DNA of 64,000 nt from Candidatus Sphingomonas colombiensis (GTDB lineage: Bacteria; Pseudomonadota; Alphaproteobacteria; Sphingomonadales; Sphingomonadaceae). Location of the stretch: contig CP119315.1 of assembly GCA_029202845.1 (NCBI GenBank), positions 565,501 to 629,500 of the forward strand, in the 5' to 3' direction. Of this stretch, positions 17,360 through 27,285 are shown piece by piece. The notes beneath the pieces are model-generated. The model worked only from the letters and a program-made list of their open reading frames with translations, had not been told where the DNA came from and ran no database searches. Position numbers and translations under genes: made by a program. How positions within the stretch are numbered: position 1 is the stretch's first letter; each line of letters starts with the position of its first letter.

Positions 17360-18334
17360 TTACTTCCCGATCACGAAATCCTTCAGGCTGCTGACGTCGG
17401 TCAGCGCATCCGGCGTGACAACCACCGTCGTGCCCGGCACCAGCACGCTGTCGATCGCCGCGCGGGTGGCGGCGGTCATGTCGATATCGCCAAGCTGCAT
17501 ATCCTCATCGACCGTCTGGCCGGGCAGCCCGATCCGTGCCCATTTGCGCGCACCGGCGGCGTCGGCGGATTGCAGCGAATAGAGATAGGGGTGGCTGATC
17601 TGGCGATTGGCGTTGATCGCGGCACGGCCGATGATCCGCCCGCCACGGATCACGAACAACGCGCGATCCGTGGTGCTGACGACGATCGAGACCGGGCCGG
17701 TGGGCGCGCGCGCGGGATCCCAGAAATCGCTGTTGCTGGCGATGGGCGCCCCGCCCTTCGCCGCCGCCGCGATCACGTCCCCGGCGGGCACCACCGCGGG
17801 CAGCGCCTCACGCTTCGTCACCACCACGGTCATGCCGAGCGGGGTTGCGCCGTAGAGCGTCTGTGCGAACTTCGCCGGCAGGCGGATGCACCCGTGCGAC
17901 GCGGCGTGGCCCGGCAGCGCCCCGGCGTGAAGCGCGATCCCGTCCCACGTCAGCCGCTGCATGAACGGCATCGGCGCGTTATTGTAGAGGTTGGAGTGGT
18001 GCTCCTTCTCCTTCTGGAGCACGGTGAAGATGCCGGTCGGCGTTTCATGCCCCTTCTTCCCCGACGAGACGGTGGTGATCGCGATCGGCAGGCCATTGCG
18101 ATAGACCACGGCACGCTGCGTCGCGAGATTGACGACCATCAGGATCGGGCCGGCCGGCGCGGTTTGTGGCGCCCACATATATTCACCCGCCTTCAGCGCC
18201 TTGGCCGCGGTCAGCGCCGAAGCGTTGTCGAGCGTCGAGCGACCGGTGACGGTGATCGTCTTCGGCTCCGCAGTGTCGACGGGGGCGGCCTGCGACACGA
18301 TCGCGGCGGCGGCGAGGAAAGCGAACATCGGCAT
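17360..18334 (-). CDS. Exported L,D-transpeptidase (YkuD domain)
   Basis: 324-residue precursor with a signal peptide (MPMFAFLAAAAIVSQAAPVD). The YkuD domain spans about residues 62-175 and carries the catalytic motif HAGALPGHAASHGCIRLP, with cysteine at about 149 and histidine in SHGC. Such enzymes form 3-3 peptidoglycan cross-links or attach proteins to the wall, in the periplasm. The C-terminal half (residues 200-324) repeats a weaker YkuD-like pattern, IVVSTTDRALFVIRGGRIIG, without the cysteine motif and may be a degenerate second domain. It is convergent with nfuA. Confidence 0.9.
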   Translation of the reverse strand: MPMFAFLAAAAIVSQAAPVDTAEPKTITVTGRSTLDNASALTAAKALKAGEYMWAPQTAPAGPILMVVNLATQRAVVYRNGLPIAITTVSSGKKGHETPTGIFTVLQKEKEHHSNLYNNAPMPFMQRLTWDGIALHAGALPGHAASHGCIRLPAKFAQTLYGATPLGMTVVVTKREALPAVVPAGDVIAAAAKGGAPIASNSDFWDPARAPTGPVSIVVSTTDRALFVIRGGRIIGRAAINANRQISHPYLYSLQSADAAGARKWARIGLPGQTVDEDMQLGDIDMTAATRAAIDSVLVPGTTVVVTPDALTDVSSLKDFVIGK

Positions 18335-18458
18335 GGAAACCGCCTTAGCGCGAAAGGCTAGCGGATTGAATCACCGAAATTTCGTGGCGCGAACTGGTTG
18401 CGATCCGGCAAGGCCCAACCTCCAGGGCAGGAGATTCCGAGCCTTGCTCAGGCCGACG

Positions 18459-19595
18459 CTAAGCTTCCGAAGCGCCGCTTCCGTCAATCGCCAAAGCCGG
18501 CGGCTCGCGCGGCGATAACGGCCGGGAATAGGGCCGACGCAATTTCAGGAACGGCGCCTCGATCCAGCGGAAACACAATTGCGCGAACGGCACCATCGAC
18601 GCGAAGCACACCAACGACCAGAGACAGGCGATATAGAAATTCGACAGGCCCATGATGTGCTCGTCGATGAAGCGCGCCATGCGGAATACGACAAAAAAAT
18701 GCAGCAGATAGATCGAATAGCTATAGGCGCCCGCCTTGCCGATCAGTCGCGATACGCCGGTATCACGCGGGCGGAAGCTGGCATCGTAATAGGCGATCAG
18801 CAGCCCATAGGCCGCTCCTTCGATCGTCGGCAGTACAGCCCAGACAGGCGCGTGCCAGCCCTCGCCCCGCATGCCATACAAACCTCCGGCGGCGTCGAAC
18901 CAATAATAGAACAACGCAAAGCCAAGCGCGGTAACGGCGGCCAGTCGATGCCGCCCACGGACGATCGCGCGATTCTGGAACGCGAAAATCCCCAGGATGA
19001 ACTGGTCGATATGGCCGAAAATCGTCCAGTAAGAAGCTTCGCGCGCATTCTCGCCCAGCGGCGATGATCCAAGTCGCACAGCAAGCGCCGCGCCGACCAC
19101 GATCAACAGCGCCCAGCGATTGTCGCGCGAGATCATCATCAGGAGCGGCAGGACCAAATAGAAATGCGTCTCCACCACGATTGACCACAGCCCGTTAGCG
19201 AGCGGCGCAAGGCTGACGAAACCCGCCGCCACCGTTACGAAGGGCGCGACCACCGCCACCTCCCCGGTGCGCAGATATCGGTCTAGATCGGCAATGAGGA
19301 TCGCCACGACCATCAACGGCGCAAGCCGCAGGGCGCGGTTCAAAAAGAACAGCGGATAACGAACCGCGCGACCTTCAAGGAGCTTGGCGAACAAATAGCC
19401 CGACAACGTCATGAACAGCGCGACACCGGTGTGCCCCTCGTCCAGTATCGCCAAGGGGAAGAATGCCGGCGCGCCCTCCACTGCTACCGGGTAGCCATTG
19501 GTCGAATGCATGAAGTGCCAGGTGAACACGAGAAACGCCGCGACCGCACGAACGTGATCGAGCGCGATCCAGTGCTGGCCAGTCGAAGAGCGCAT
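18459..19595 (-). CDS. Acyltransferase family 3 membrane protein (OafA/YrhL-like)
   Basis: 378 residues with about ten hydrophobic segments. The N-terminal catalytic signature is ALDHVRAVAAFLVFTWHF, holding the conserved Arg and His, followed by LSGYLFAKLL and FFLNRALRLAPLM. The family O-acylates surface carbohydrates such as O-antigen, exopolysaccharide or glycans in the inner membrane. No polysaccharide operon surrounds it, so the acceptor is unknown. The start ATG at 19595 is followed by the expected short cytoplasmic tail. Confidence 0.9.
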   Translation of the reverse strand: MRSSTGQHWIALDHVRAVAAFLVFTWHFMHSTNGYPVAVEGAPAFFPLAILDEGHTGVALFMTLSGYLFAKLLEGRAVRYPLFFLNRALRLAPLMVVAILIADLDRYLRTGEVAVVAPFVTVAAGFVSLAPLANGLWSIVVETHFYLVLPLLMMISRDNRWALLIVVGAALAVRLGSSPLGENAREASYWTIFGHIDQFILGIFAFQNRAIVRGRHRLAAVTALGFALFYYWFDAAGGLYGMRGEGWHAPVWAVLPTIEGAAYGLLIAYYDASFRPRDTGVSRLIGKAGAYSYSIYLLHFFVVFRMARFIDEHIMGLSNFYIACLWSLVCFASMVPFAQLCFRWIEAPFLKLRRPYSRPLSPREPPALAIDGSGASEA

Positions 19596-19853
19596 AACCG
19601 CGGCTTATCTGCCGAGTGTTAACAACCCCCCGCACTTTTACTTCGGCGGTGCCTGACAGATCTGGGCAACCAAACGCGAAGACGCGCGACCGCGGGTTAC
19701 GGGCAAGAAAGCAAGGCCCATTGACGGCGAAGGTCGTGGCACAAGGTTCCCCCCGTGCCACGATATAGTCAAAGCGACATCATTGCGCCGACATGCGCGC
19801 CCTTTGGCGCCGCACACCCAATTTCAAACGGGCGCCTCAAGCGCCCGCGCACG
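19596..19853. other. Gene-free spacer with two hairpins
   Basis: No frame with neighbour-like codon use is present. Two inverted repeats are visible: CGTGGCAC (19735-19742) with GTGCCACG (19755-19762), and GGGCGC-CTCAA-GCGCCC just past the cpoB stop. The second may end cpoB transcription. The upstream region of the acyltransferase gene lies at the low-coordinate end. Confidence 0.5.
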
Positions 19854-20774
19854 TCACTTGCACTTCGCGGTCGCGCGCGCGCGGGTGATGTCCGCCTGCA
19901 TCTGCGCGCTGATCTTCGTGCCGTACACGTCGGTCAATTCGCCATAGACCTTGCATGCGTCGGCCGGCTTCTTGAGGTTCATCAGCGACTGGCCGAGATA
20001 GAAAAGGCTTTCCGGCGCGCGCTCGCCATCCGGCATCTTCTTGTAATTGTCGTAGAAAGCGATCGACGCGAGGCTCGGCTTGCCATCATCGAGATAGCTG
20101 CGCCCGAGCAGATTCTGCGCATAGCTGGCGCGGCGCGAACGGGGATAATCGGCGACGACCTTCTTAAACTGCGTCGCCGCTTCCGGGTAGAACTTCGCCT
20201 GCCACAGCCGATAGCCGTAGATATATTCGTCTTCATCAGGCTGCGAGGTCGACGGCTTTTCGACAGCGGCGACCAGCTTCGCGCGCGCCGGATCCTTGCC
20301 GGCAGCCGGCGCGGGGGCATCGGGCTTCTTGCCGGGGGGCGGCGACGCGCTCGGGGCGGTGCCGACGCTTTCAACCGGTCCGCCCATGCCCGGCGTGGGG
20401 CCGGCGCTGCCGAAACGCGCGTCGACTTCCTTGCGATAGGCGGCGAACTGCTCCTCCAGCTGGCGCATGCGATATTGCGTCTGCTCGATCTGCCCGGTCA
20501 TCGACGCCATCTGCCCTTCGAGCGAGCTGACGCGCTGGGTGAGATCGGCGATCACCGGGGTTGCCGGCGATCCGATCTCGCGGCCGGGGGCCGGCGCGCC
20601 GGTGATCTGCGGCTCCATCGACGGCACGGCGCCCGCGCCGCCGGGGAACACCTTGCGCTGCACCGCGCGCATTTCGCTTTCGAGCTTGCCGACGCGGCCA
20701 TCGAGCCCCGATTGCGCCGCAGCGGGCACCGCCCAGCACATCGCCACACCTGCCAACAACACCATCTTGCGCAT
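19854..20774 (-). CDS. cpoB: Tol-Pal-associated CpoB/YbgF-like periplasmic protein
   Basis: 306-residue precursor with a signal peptide (MRKMVLLAGVAMCWAVPAAAQ). After it comes a coiled-coil region (DLTQRVSSLEGQMASMTGQI), a proline/alanine linker, and C-terminal TPR repeats (YIYGYRLWQAKFYPEAATQF, with YAQNLLGRSYLDDGKPSLAS in the next). In E. coli CpoB links outer-membrane constriction by Tol-Pal to peptidoglycan synthesis. Here it follows a rodZ-like gene rather than tolB-pal, so the symbol is by domain architecture. The ATG at 20774 has AGGGG nine bases upstream. Confidence 0.8.
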   Translation of the reverse strand: MRKMVLLAGVAMCWAVPAAAQSGLDGRVGKLESEMRAVQRKVFPGGAGAVPSMEPQITGAPAPGREIGSPATPVIADLTQRVSSLEGQMASMTGQIEQTQYRMRQLEEQFAAYRKEVDARFGSAGPTPGMGGPVESVGTAPSASPPPGKKPDAPAPAAGKDPARAKLVAAVEKPSTSQPDEDEYIYGYRLWQAKFYPEAATQFKKVVADYPRSRRASYAQNLLGRSYLDDGKPSLASIAFYDNYKKMPDGERAPESLFYLGQSLMNLKKPADACKVYGELTDVYGTKISAQMQADITRARATAKCK

Positions 20775-20839
20775 CGCCGTCATCCCCTGAGGCGCCGATG
20801 CGCCCCCTGCCAACCAAGACTTCATTGCTATCGTCGCGA

Positions 20840-21784
20840 TCAATCCCGCGCGCCGAGCGGCGGCGTCGGATCAGGATTCGCGTCCGGCGCGCGCGGCGCC
20901 GGATCGACGAACGCCGCAGGGCGACGCGCAGCCGGCGCGGCGGCGGCGCTGGGCCGAGCGGTCGTTGTCGGCGTCGGCGTCGGGGCAACGGTGGCGGCGG
21001 CCGGCGCGCCAGCGGCACGCGCGGCGAGCGCGGCGGCGCTGACGGCGACATCCTTGATCGGATGCGAGCCATCGCCAAGCGGCGGCAGCGCCGAGCCGTT
21101 CAGCGTGACGGTGAGCTTGTCCGGGCGGCCGACGTTGATCTTCGGATCCTTCGCGTCGGTCGGCACATCATAGCGATCGCCGGCCTTCATCGTGCCGAGA
21201 TACAGCGTCTTGTTGTCGGCATCATAGACGCGCAGCCACACCGCATCGCTGGCGGTGAGCGAGACATGGCCGGCCTGGGCGACGGCGGCGGAGGGCGTCG
21301 GAGCGGGAACCGGAACGGCAACGGCCGGCGCGGCGGCCGGGGTTTCGTTGCCGGTGCCATTCCCGCGCCACATGCCCACCGCGAACCACAACACGGCGAG
21401 GACGACGACCGCGAGCGCGATGCCCGCGGCGACGATCACCAGCCCGCGCGACGGCACGCGCGCCGGATCGGCGATCTCATAAGGCTGATATTGCGCCGTC
21501 GGCCGACCCGTGCGCGCAACCTCCTCGCGGGTTTCGCGGGCGATCTCGACCTCATTTTCCCCAACCGAACGGGCATAAGCGCGCGCGAACCCCACCGCAT
21601 AAGTGGGCGAGGGAAGAGAATTGTAATCGCCGCTCTCGATCGCTTCGAGGTGGCGCTGCGGCACGCGGGTGCGCGCGGCGATTTCCGCCAGCGTCATCCC
21701 CTGCGCTTCTCGCGCGCTACGCAATCGCTCCCCGACCGGGCGGGGGAAAAGCGTCGTCTGTTCGCCGGTGGCGGCGTCGGTCAT
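20840..21784 (-). CDS. RodZ-like helix-turn-helix membrane protein
   Basis: 314 residues. An N-terminal HTH_25 domain (GERLRSAREAQGMTLAEIAA) is followed by a conserved region NSLPSPTYAVGFARAYAR. A single transmembrane segment lies at about residues 120-140 (LVIVAAGIALAVVVLAVLWF). The periplasmic DUF4115-like domain contains VWLRVYDADNKTLYLGTMKA, and the tail is Pro/Ala-rich. RodZ proteins connect MreB to the wall-elongation machinery; this one also resembles the general HTH plus DUF4115 family, so shape control is inferred. It lies 65 bases upstream of cpoB on the same strand. Confidence 0.83.
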   Translation of the reverse strand: MTDAATGEQTTLFPRPVGERLRSAREAQGMTLAEIAARTRVPQRHLEAIESGDYNSLPSPTYAVGFARAYARSVGENEVEIARETREEVARTGRPTAQYQPYEIADPARVPSRGLVIVAAGIALAVVVLAVLWFAVGMWRGNGTGNETPAAAPAVAVPVPAPTPSAAVAQAGHVSLTASDAVWLRVYDADNKTLYLGTMKAGDRYDVPTDAKDPKINVGRPDKLTVTLNGSALPPLGDGSHPIKDVAVSAAALAARAAGAPAAATVAPTPTPTTTARPSAAAAPAARRPAAFVDPAPRAPDANPDPTPPLGARD

Positions 21785-21900
21785 CGATATCTCCGGCTGC
21801 GGGCCGCGACCCTGCCCAATACTTCAGGCCCGCTATTAAGTGACGTGTCCCAAAGCCGGACTTGCGTGTCAATCGCGCCGGCCCGTCGCTGGTCCATCAT

Positions 21901-24177
21901 CTAGCCCAATTCGACGCCTCGCGCGATGGCGAACTCCGTCAACGCCGCGCGTAAATCGCGTGGCGGGGCAACGAGCAGCCGGTTCATCTCCGCCATCACC
22001 GCCCCGCGATCGAGCGAACGGATCATCGCCTTGATCGGGCCGACCGCCGCCGGGGTGATCGACAATCGCTCGATCCCCAGCCCGAGCAGCGCCATCGCCT
22101 CCAGCGGGCGGCCGCCCATTTCGCCGCATACCGTGAGCGTTACGCCGGCGGCGCGCACCGGCTCCACCACGCTTGCCAAGAAACGCAGGATCGAGGTGGA
22201 GAGCCAGTCGTAACGCTCGGCCAGCTTGGGATTGGCGCGATCGGCGGCGAACAGGAATTGCGTCAGATCGTTGGTGCCGACCGACAGGAACTGGAGCTTC
22301 GGCAGCAGCAGATCGAGCTGATAGGCGAGGCTCGGCACCTCCAGCATCGCGCCATAGCGTATCTCATTAGGCAGCCGGCGCCCGCGCGTGGCGAGCCATT
22401 CGCGCTGCGCCTCGAACAGCGCCTGCGCCTCGTCGAACTCCCATGCTTCGGACACCATCGGGAACATCACGTTGAGCGTGCGCCCCGCCGCAGCCTCCAG
22501 CAGCGCGCGGGCCTGCACCTTCATCAGCCCCTCGCGCTCCAGCCCGAGCCGCAGCGCGCGCCAGCCCATCGCCGGGTTTTCCTCGTCGGCGGGATTGTCC
22601 TTGAGATAGGGCAGCGCCTTGTCGCCGCCGATATCGATCGTGCGGAACACCACCGGGCGATCGCCGGCCGCGTCGAGCACCTCGCGATACAGCCGCTGCT
22701 GGCGCTCGCGCGAGGGAAGGGTCGCGGAAACGAGGAACTGGAATTCGGTGCGGAACAGCCCGATCCCGTCAGCGCCGGTGAGATCGAGCGACGCCACGTC
22801 GTCACGCAGCCCGGCGTTGACCATCAGGGTGACGCGATCGCCGTCCTTCGTCTCCGGCGCGACCTCTCGCAGCGCGGCATAAGCGGCGCGGCGCTTCTGG
22901 CGCAACGCGAGCTTCGCGTCGAACGCCTCCTCCATCGCGGTGGAGGGACGCACGACGACCGAGCCTTCGCTCACATCGAGCAGCAACTGATCGCCATCCG
23001 CGATCAACCGTCGCACGTCGCGCACCCGGCCAAGCACCGGCACCCCCATCGCCCGCGCGACGATCGTGACGTGCGCGGTGAGCGAGCCCTCCTCAAGGAT
23101 CACGCCCTTCAGCCGGCGGCGATCATATTCGAGCAATTCGGCCGGGCCGAGATTGCGCGCGAGCAGGATCGTGTCGCGCCGCAAACCAAGTTGCGCGGCG
23201 GTGCCCATCTGGCCCGAAACGATGCGCAACAGACGATTGGAGAGATCCTCCAGATCGTGCATCCGCTCCGCGAGCAGCGGATCGTCGATCTGGCGCATCC
23301 GCTGGCGGGTGCGTTGCTGGACGCGCTCGATCGCCGCCTCGGCGGTCAGCCCGGAATCGATCGCCTCGTTGATGCGGCGGCCCCAGCCCTCGTCGTAAGC
23401 GAACATCTTATAGGTCGCGAGCACCTCGTCATGCTCGCCGCCGACGCCGAACTCGGCCTCACGCGTCATGCGCTCGATCTGCTCGCGCATCTTGTCGAAC
23501 GCGGCATAGACGCGGTGGCGCTCCGCCTCGGTATCCTCCGCGACGGTATGCTCGATCGTGATGCGCGGCTGGTGGAACACGGCATAGCCGACCGCCATGC
23601 CGTCGACGAGCTTCTGCCCCGGAATGCGCATGCTGGCGGTGGACTGCTGCCGCGCGTCGCCGCGCCCGCCCGCCTCATCGATCAGCCCGGCATTCGCGAT
23701 CAGTTCGGACAGCACCATCGCGACCGTCTGGAGCGCCTCAATCTCCACATCGGCATATTTGCGCGCTTCGGTGTGCTGTACGGCGAGCACGCCGACCGCG
23801 CGCTCGCGGCGGATGATCGGCACGCCGGCGAAGCTCTGGAAGCGATCCTCCCCGGTTTCGGGGCGATAGACGAAATGCGGATGGCTCGCGGCTTCATCGA
23901 GGTTGAGCACCTCCACATCGCCGGCGATCGTGCCGACCAGCCCCTCACCCAGCGCAAGCTTGGTGACATGGACCGCGCTGGTATCCAGCCCGCGCGTCGC
24001 GAACAATTCCAGCACGCCTTCACGCAGCAGGTATATCGAACAGACCTCGCTGTGCAGCGCGCCGCCGATAATCTCCACCACCTGATTGAGCTTCGCCTGC
24101 GCATTCGTACGCGCGGCCATGACATCGTGAAGACGAACGAGGATCTCGCGGGCGGAGGCGGCGGCGGATAGCTGCAT
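21901..24177 (-). CDS. ptsP: Phosphoenolpyruvate--protein phosphotransferase of the nitrogen PTS (EI-Ntr)
   Basis: 758 residues: GAF domain (about 1-160), PEP-utilising N-terminal domain, phosphohistidine domain with LEEGSLTAHVTIVARAMGVP (His about 369), and the C-terminal TIM-barrel with FRTEFQFLVS, GTNDLTQFLFAADRAN and VCGEMGG. It autophosphorylates from PEP and passes phosphate to NPr in a regulatory rather than sugar-transporting chain, linked to nitrogen and potassium status. NPr and EIIA-Ntr are not in this window. The 116-base spacer to rodZ leaves co-transcription open. Confidence 0.95.
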   Translation of the reverse strand: MQLSAAASAREILVRLHDVMAARTNAQAKLNQVVEIIGGALHSEVCSIYLLREGVLELFATRGLDTSAVHVTKLALGEGLVGTIAGDVEVLNLDEAASHPHFVYRPETGEDRFQSFAGVPIIRRERAVGVLAVQHTEARKYADVEIEALQTVAMVLSELIANAGLIDEAGGRGDARQQSTASMRIPGQKLVDGMAVGYAVFHQPRITIEHTVAEDTEAERHRVYAAFDKMREQIERMTREAEFGVGGEHDEVLATYKMFAYDEGWGRRINEAIDSGLTAEAAIERVQQRTRQRMRQIDDPLLAERMHDLEDLSNRLLRIVSGQMGTAAQLGLRRDTILLARNLGPAELLEYDRRRLKGVILEEGSLTAHVTIVARAMGVPVLGRVRDVRRLIADGDQLLLDVSEGSVVVRPSTAMEEAFDAKLALRQKRRAAYAALREVAPETKDGDRVTLMVNAGLRDDVASLDLTGADGIGLFRTEFQFLVSATLPSRERQQRLYREVLDAAGDRPVVFRTIDIGGDKALPYLKDNPADEENPAMGWRALRLGLEREGLMKVQARALLEAAAGRTLNVMFPMVSEAWEFDEAQALFEAQREWLATRGRRLPNEIRYGAMLEVPSLAYQLDLLLPKLQFLSVGTNDLTQFLFAADRANPKLAERYDWLSTSILRFLASVVEPVRAAGVTLTVCGEMGGRPLEAMALLGLGIERLSITPAAVGPIKAMIRSLDRGAVMAEMNRLLVAPPRDLRAALTEFAIARGVELG

Positions 24178-24285
24178 AGGCGCCAGCTATCAGAGCGGAG
24201 ACTTGGGTGCCACGCAACAAAATGTTGCGGGCCCATTCAAATGGAATTTTTTCTGACCGCGCGGTCCCGGCCCAGGATCGCGACG

Positions 24286-25422
24286 CTATTCCGCCACCAA
24301 CCCCGTCATTCGTTCCAGCGCCTCGGCGAATTCCATCTTGAAATCCTGCACCACCTGCCCCGCTCCGCGCACCTGATCGACCAGCCCGACGCCCTGTCCG
24401 ACGAAATATGTCACCATCTCCCGCGCGGCGGCGTCGCCCTTTTCCGCCGCACGATCGGCTGCGCGGATCGCGGGTTCGCTGATGAGGGACTGGAACGGCA
24501 TCGGCAGCGCCCCCGGTGAATCCGGCCCCTCCCACGCATCGGTCCATGCCGAGCGGAGCTGGCGCGAGGGCTTGCCGGTGCGGCTTTTGGAACGAACCGT
24601 ATCGCGCGAGGTGGCCGCGACCATCTTCTCGCGAAACACGTCCGAACATTCGCTCTCCGGCGTGGCGAGCCACACCGATCCGGTCCAGACGCCTGCCGCG
24701 CCCATCGCCATCGCCGCCGCCATCTGCGCGCCAGTCATGATCCCGCCAGCCGCGAGCACCGGGACGCCGCCATGGCCGTGTTGCTCCAGCGCGCGGACCA
24801 CTTCCGGGATCAGCACCATGGTCGATACCTCGCCGCAATGGCCGCCCGCCTCGCCGCCCTGCGCGACGACGATATCGACCCCTGCGGCGACCTGTCGCAA
24901 CGCATGTTCCTTCGCACCGACCAGCGCGGCGACCGGCACGCCATGCGCCCGCCCCATCTCGATCATCGCCCTGGGCGGCACGCCGAGCGCGTTGGCGATC
25001 AGCCTGATCGGATGGCGGAAGGCGATCTCCAGCATTTCCAGCGCGACATTGGGATCGAACGGCGCGGGCGCATTGCTGTCCGCGCGCTCCTCCGGCACCG
25101 TGACGTGATGTCGCCCCGCGAGATCGCGGACGAAGGCGCGGTGCTGCTCCGGCACTTTCTCGGCGAGCGAGGCGCGCGTGATGCCCTTCGCGCCGCCGGT
25201 GACGAGATTTTCGGGGATCAGCACGTCAAGGCCATAAGGCTTGCCGTCGACATGCGCGTCGATCCACGCGAGCTCCGCCTCAAGGCTTTCCAGCGTATGC
25301 GCCGTCGCGCCCAGCACGCCGAACCCGCCCGCGCGACTGACGGCTGCCACCACGTCACGGCAATGGCTGAAGGCGAGCAGAGGAAAGTCGATCCCCAGCA
25401 TGACGCAGACCGGTGAGCGCAT
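24286..25422 (-). CDS. Nitronate monooxygenase family flavoprotein
   Basis: FMN-dependent TIM-barrel protein of the 2-nitropropane dioxygenase/NMO family. The 378-residue product shows FPLLAFSHCRDVVAAVSRAG, then GVDIVVAQGGEAGGHCGEV (flavin and substrate loop, with the family histidine) and VLAAGGIMTGAQMAAAMAMG for phosphate binding. It may oxidise alkyl nitronates such as 3-nitropropionate, but many relatives have other or unknown roles. The ATG at 25422 has GGAGGGG eight bases upstream. Confidence 0.87.
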   Translation of the reverse strand: MRSPVCVMLGIDFPLLAFSHCRDVVAAVSRAGGFGVLGATAHTLESLEAELAWIDAHVDGKPYGLDVLIPENLVTGGAKGITRASLAEKVPEQHRAFVRDLAGRHHVTVPEERADSNAPAPFDPNVALEMLEIAFRHPIRLIANALGVPPRAMIEMGRAHGVPVAALVGAKEHALRQVAAGVDIVVAQGGEAGGHCGEVSTMVLIPEVVRALEQHGHGGVPVLAAGGIMTGAQMAAAMAMGAAGVWTGSVWLATPESECSDVFREKMVAATSRDTVRSKSRTGKPSRQLRSAWTDAWEGPDSPGALPMPFQSLISEPAIRAADRAAEKGDAAAREMVTYFVGQGVGLVDQVRGAGQVVQDFKMEFAEALERMTGLVAE

Positions 25423-25594
25423 CGCGATTCCCCTCCAATATTTCGCGGCAGTTTCGCGATGCCGGAACGAAAAGGAAAGAGCCCGACGCGCGACGGATCA
25501 AGCTAATGACGGGCCAGATTGAGCCACGGGGTGATGAAATCGTAAAAAATCGTCATTATATCGGTTTCAGCGGGTGTGGGGATTTGACCGACCG

Positions 25595-26236
25595 ATGAGC
25601 GTGATTGACAGCGCGACGCATACACGTCGCGGATTGCTGAAGACCGGGGGATTGATCCTCGCCGGCGCGATGTTGCCAAAGGCCGTGGGCGCCGCCTCGC
25701 TCCCCGCGATGCCGCTAACCTCTCCGCGCACCGTAAACCCCGAATTGATGCGTCGCGCGCTTGCCGCGCTGGAGCGTCATGGCAATCGCCTGCAACGCGA
25801 TCGGATGGCGATCGTCGATTTCAGCGCGCCCTCCGCGCAGCCGCGCTTCCATTTCATCGACCTCGCGAGCGGGGCCAGCCTCTCCAAGCTCGTCGCGCAC
25901 GGCAGCGGGTCCGATCCCGCGCATACCGGCTTCCTGCATCGCTTTTCCAATCAGGACGGCTCCAACGCCTCTTCGGAAGGCGCATTCCTCGCCTCGGACT
26001 ATTATGTCGGCAAGCACGGCCGGTCGCAGCGACTGATCGGACTCGATCCCACCAACAACAATGCGCTCGCCCGCGCGATCGTCGTCCATGGCGCATGGTA
26101 TGCCAATCGCGACATGATCAACACGCGCGGGATGCTCGGGCGTAGCCAGGGGTGTTTCGCAGTCGGCGAGCACGAACTGGCCGAGGTGTTCGAGCGGCTC
26201 GGGCCGGGGCGGATGATCTACGCCGCGAAGGTGTGA
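25595..26236 (+). CDS. Murein L,D-transpeptidase catalytic-domain protein (YkuD_2-like)
   Basis: 213 residues. The N-terminus THTRRGLLKTGGLILAGAML has a twin-arginine-like pair followed by a hydrophobic core, suggesting export by Sec or Tat. The catalytic region contains IVVHGAWYANRDMINTRGML and SQGCFAV, which fits the YkuD_2 family with its cysteine in the C-terminal motif, though the usual SHGC is SQGC here. The ATG at 25595 is preferred; a GTG 21 bases upstream is in frame. Its 3' end overlaps the convergent glycosyltransferase gene by 19 bases. It is the second L,D-transpeptidase-type gene in the window and not a close copy of the first. Confidence 0.83.
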   Translation: MSVIDSATHTRRGLLKTGGLILAGAMLPKAVGAASLPAMPLTSPRTVNPELMRRALAALERHGNRLQRDRMAIVDFSAPSAQPRFHFIDLASGASLSKLVAHGSGSDPAHTGFLHRFSNQDGSNASSEGAFLASDYYVGKHGRSQRLIGLDPTNNNALARAIVVHGAWYANRDMINTRGMLGRSQGCFAVGEHELAEVFERLGPGRMIYAAKV

Positions 26237-27285
26237 GGCGTGCGCCGCGTGAGTTGGCGCATCTTGCCGATAACGCGCGCGACGATCAGTTCCTCGAACC
26301 CGGCATAGCCCAGCCCCATGTGCGGCGGCCGCACCGCGAGCGCGTCACCGAGCGATAACGTGCCGGCGCGCAACCCGGCGCGCGCCACTGCCGCCCAGCG
26401 CCGCGCCGTTTCCCAGCGGATCAGCCGCACATCATGCGCGTCGCACGCGCGACGGGCGAGAAAATCCTCCTGTAGCGCGGCCATCGCTTCGCCCAGCCGG
26501 CGAAGCGTCGCGCGATCCGGCGGGGGCGCGCGGCCCATCAGGTTGCGCGCCACCAGCGCCGCGATCTCCCCCGCGCCATCGCCGAATACGTCGGCATAGG
26601 CTTCCGCCAGCACCCGTGTCGCGCTCTCGGTCATGGTGGTGACGAAACGCTGCGACGCACCGCCGACGTGCTGGCGATAGATCAGCAGGTCCGCATCGAC
26701 CCGCGCGACGCGTCCCCGCCGGGCGATACGGTGATAAAGGTCGAAATCCTCCGCATAGAGCAATTCCGGCCGGGTGAACGGCTCCAGCCCGCGCGCGACA
26801 TCGGCGCGGATCATCACCGATGACCACACCAGCGGATTTTCGATCCTGAGCAACCATTCGGTGAGCCGCGGCGTGGTGTTGGCGGGGTGGCGCGGCGGCC
26901 GGATCGCGCCATTGGTCAGCACCGCCGTGTCGCTGCCGACCAGCGCCACATCCGGATTGGCATCAAGATAGGCGACCTGTCGCGCGAACCGCTGTGGGCG
27001 GCAGAGATCATCCTGATCCAGCCCCGCGATATAGCGCCCGCGCGCCTCCGCGAAGGCGCGGTTGCGCGCGCGGACCGGGCCGCCATTTTCCTCCAGCGCG
27101 ATCACGTGGACCCGCTGGTCGGGCCATGCGCGCAGCACCGCCAGCGTATCGTCGGTCGAGCGATCGTCGACCACGATCGCCTCGAAATCGCCCATCGTCT
27201 GCGTCGCGAGGCTTTCCAGCGTCTCGCCGATCAGCGCGGCGCCGTTATACGCCGCCATGATGACGCTGACCGTCGGCGGGTTCAC
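26218..27285 (-). CDS. GT2-family glycosyltransferase
   Basis: 355 residues. The N-terminal GT-A fold is clear: VSVIMAAYNGAALIGETLES, the first Asp pair in IVVDDRSTDDT, GPVRARNRAFAEARGRYIAG and the metal-binding LDQDDLCRP (DxDD form). The ED motif is LYAEDFDLYHR. There are no membrane helices, so it is a cytosolic or peripheral transferase. The start overlaps the upstream fusion gene by four bases (ATGA), so the two are coupled. It likely transfers a sugar made or modified by that gene. Donor and acceptor are unknown. Confidence 0.9.
   Translation of the reverse strand: MNPPTVSVIMAAYNGAALIGETLESLATQTMGDFEAIVVDDRSTDDTLAVLRAWPDQRVHVIALEENGGPVRARNRAFAEARGRYIAGLDQDDLCRPQRFARQVAYLDANPDVALVGSDTAVLTNGAIRPPRHPANTTPRLTEWLLRIENPLVWSSVMIRADVARGLEPFTRPELLYAEDFDLYHRIARRGRVARVDADLLIYRQHVGGASQRFVTTMTESATRVLAEAYADVFGDGAGEIAALVARNLMGRAPPPDRATLRRLGEAMAALQEDFLARRACDAHDVRLIRWETARRWAAVARAGLRAGTLSLGDALAVRPPHMGLGYAGFEELIVARVIGKMRQLTRRTPHTFAA

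Noticed and set aside
17360..26236. Two L,D-transpeptidase genes as a recent duplication
   Set aside because: They have different catalytic motif forms (SHGC and SQGC), lengths and export signals, so they belong to separate families.
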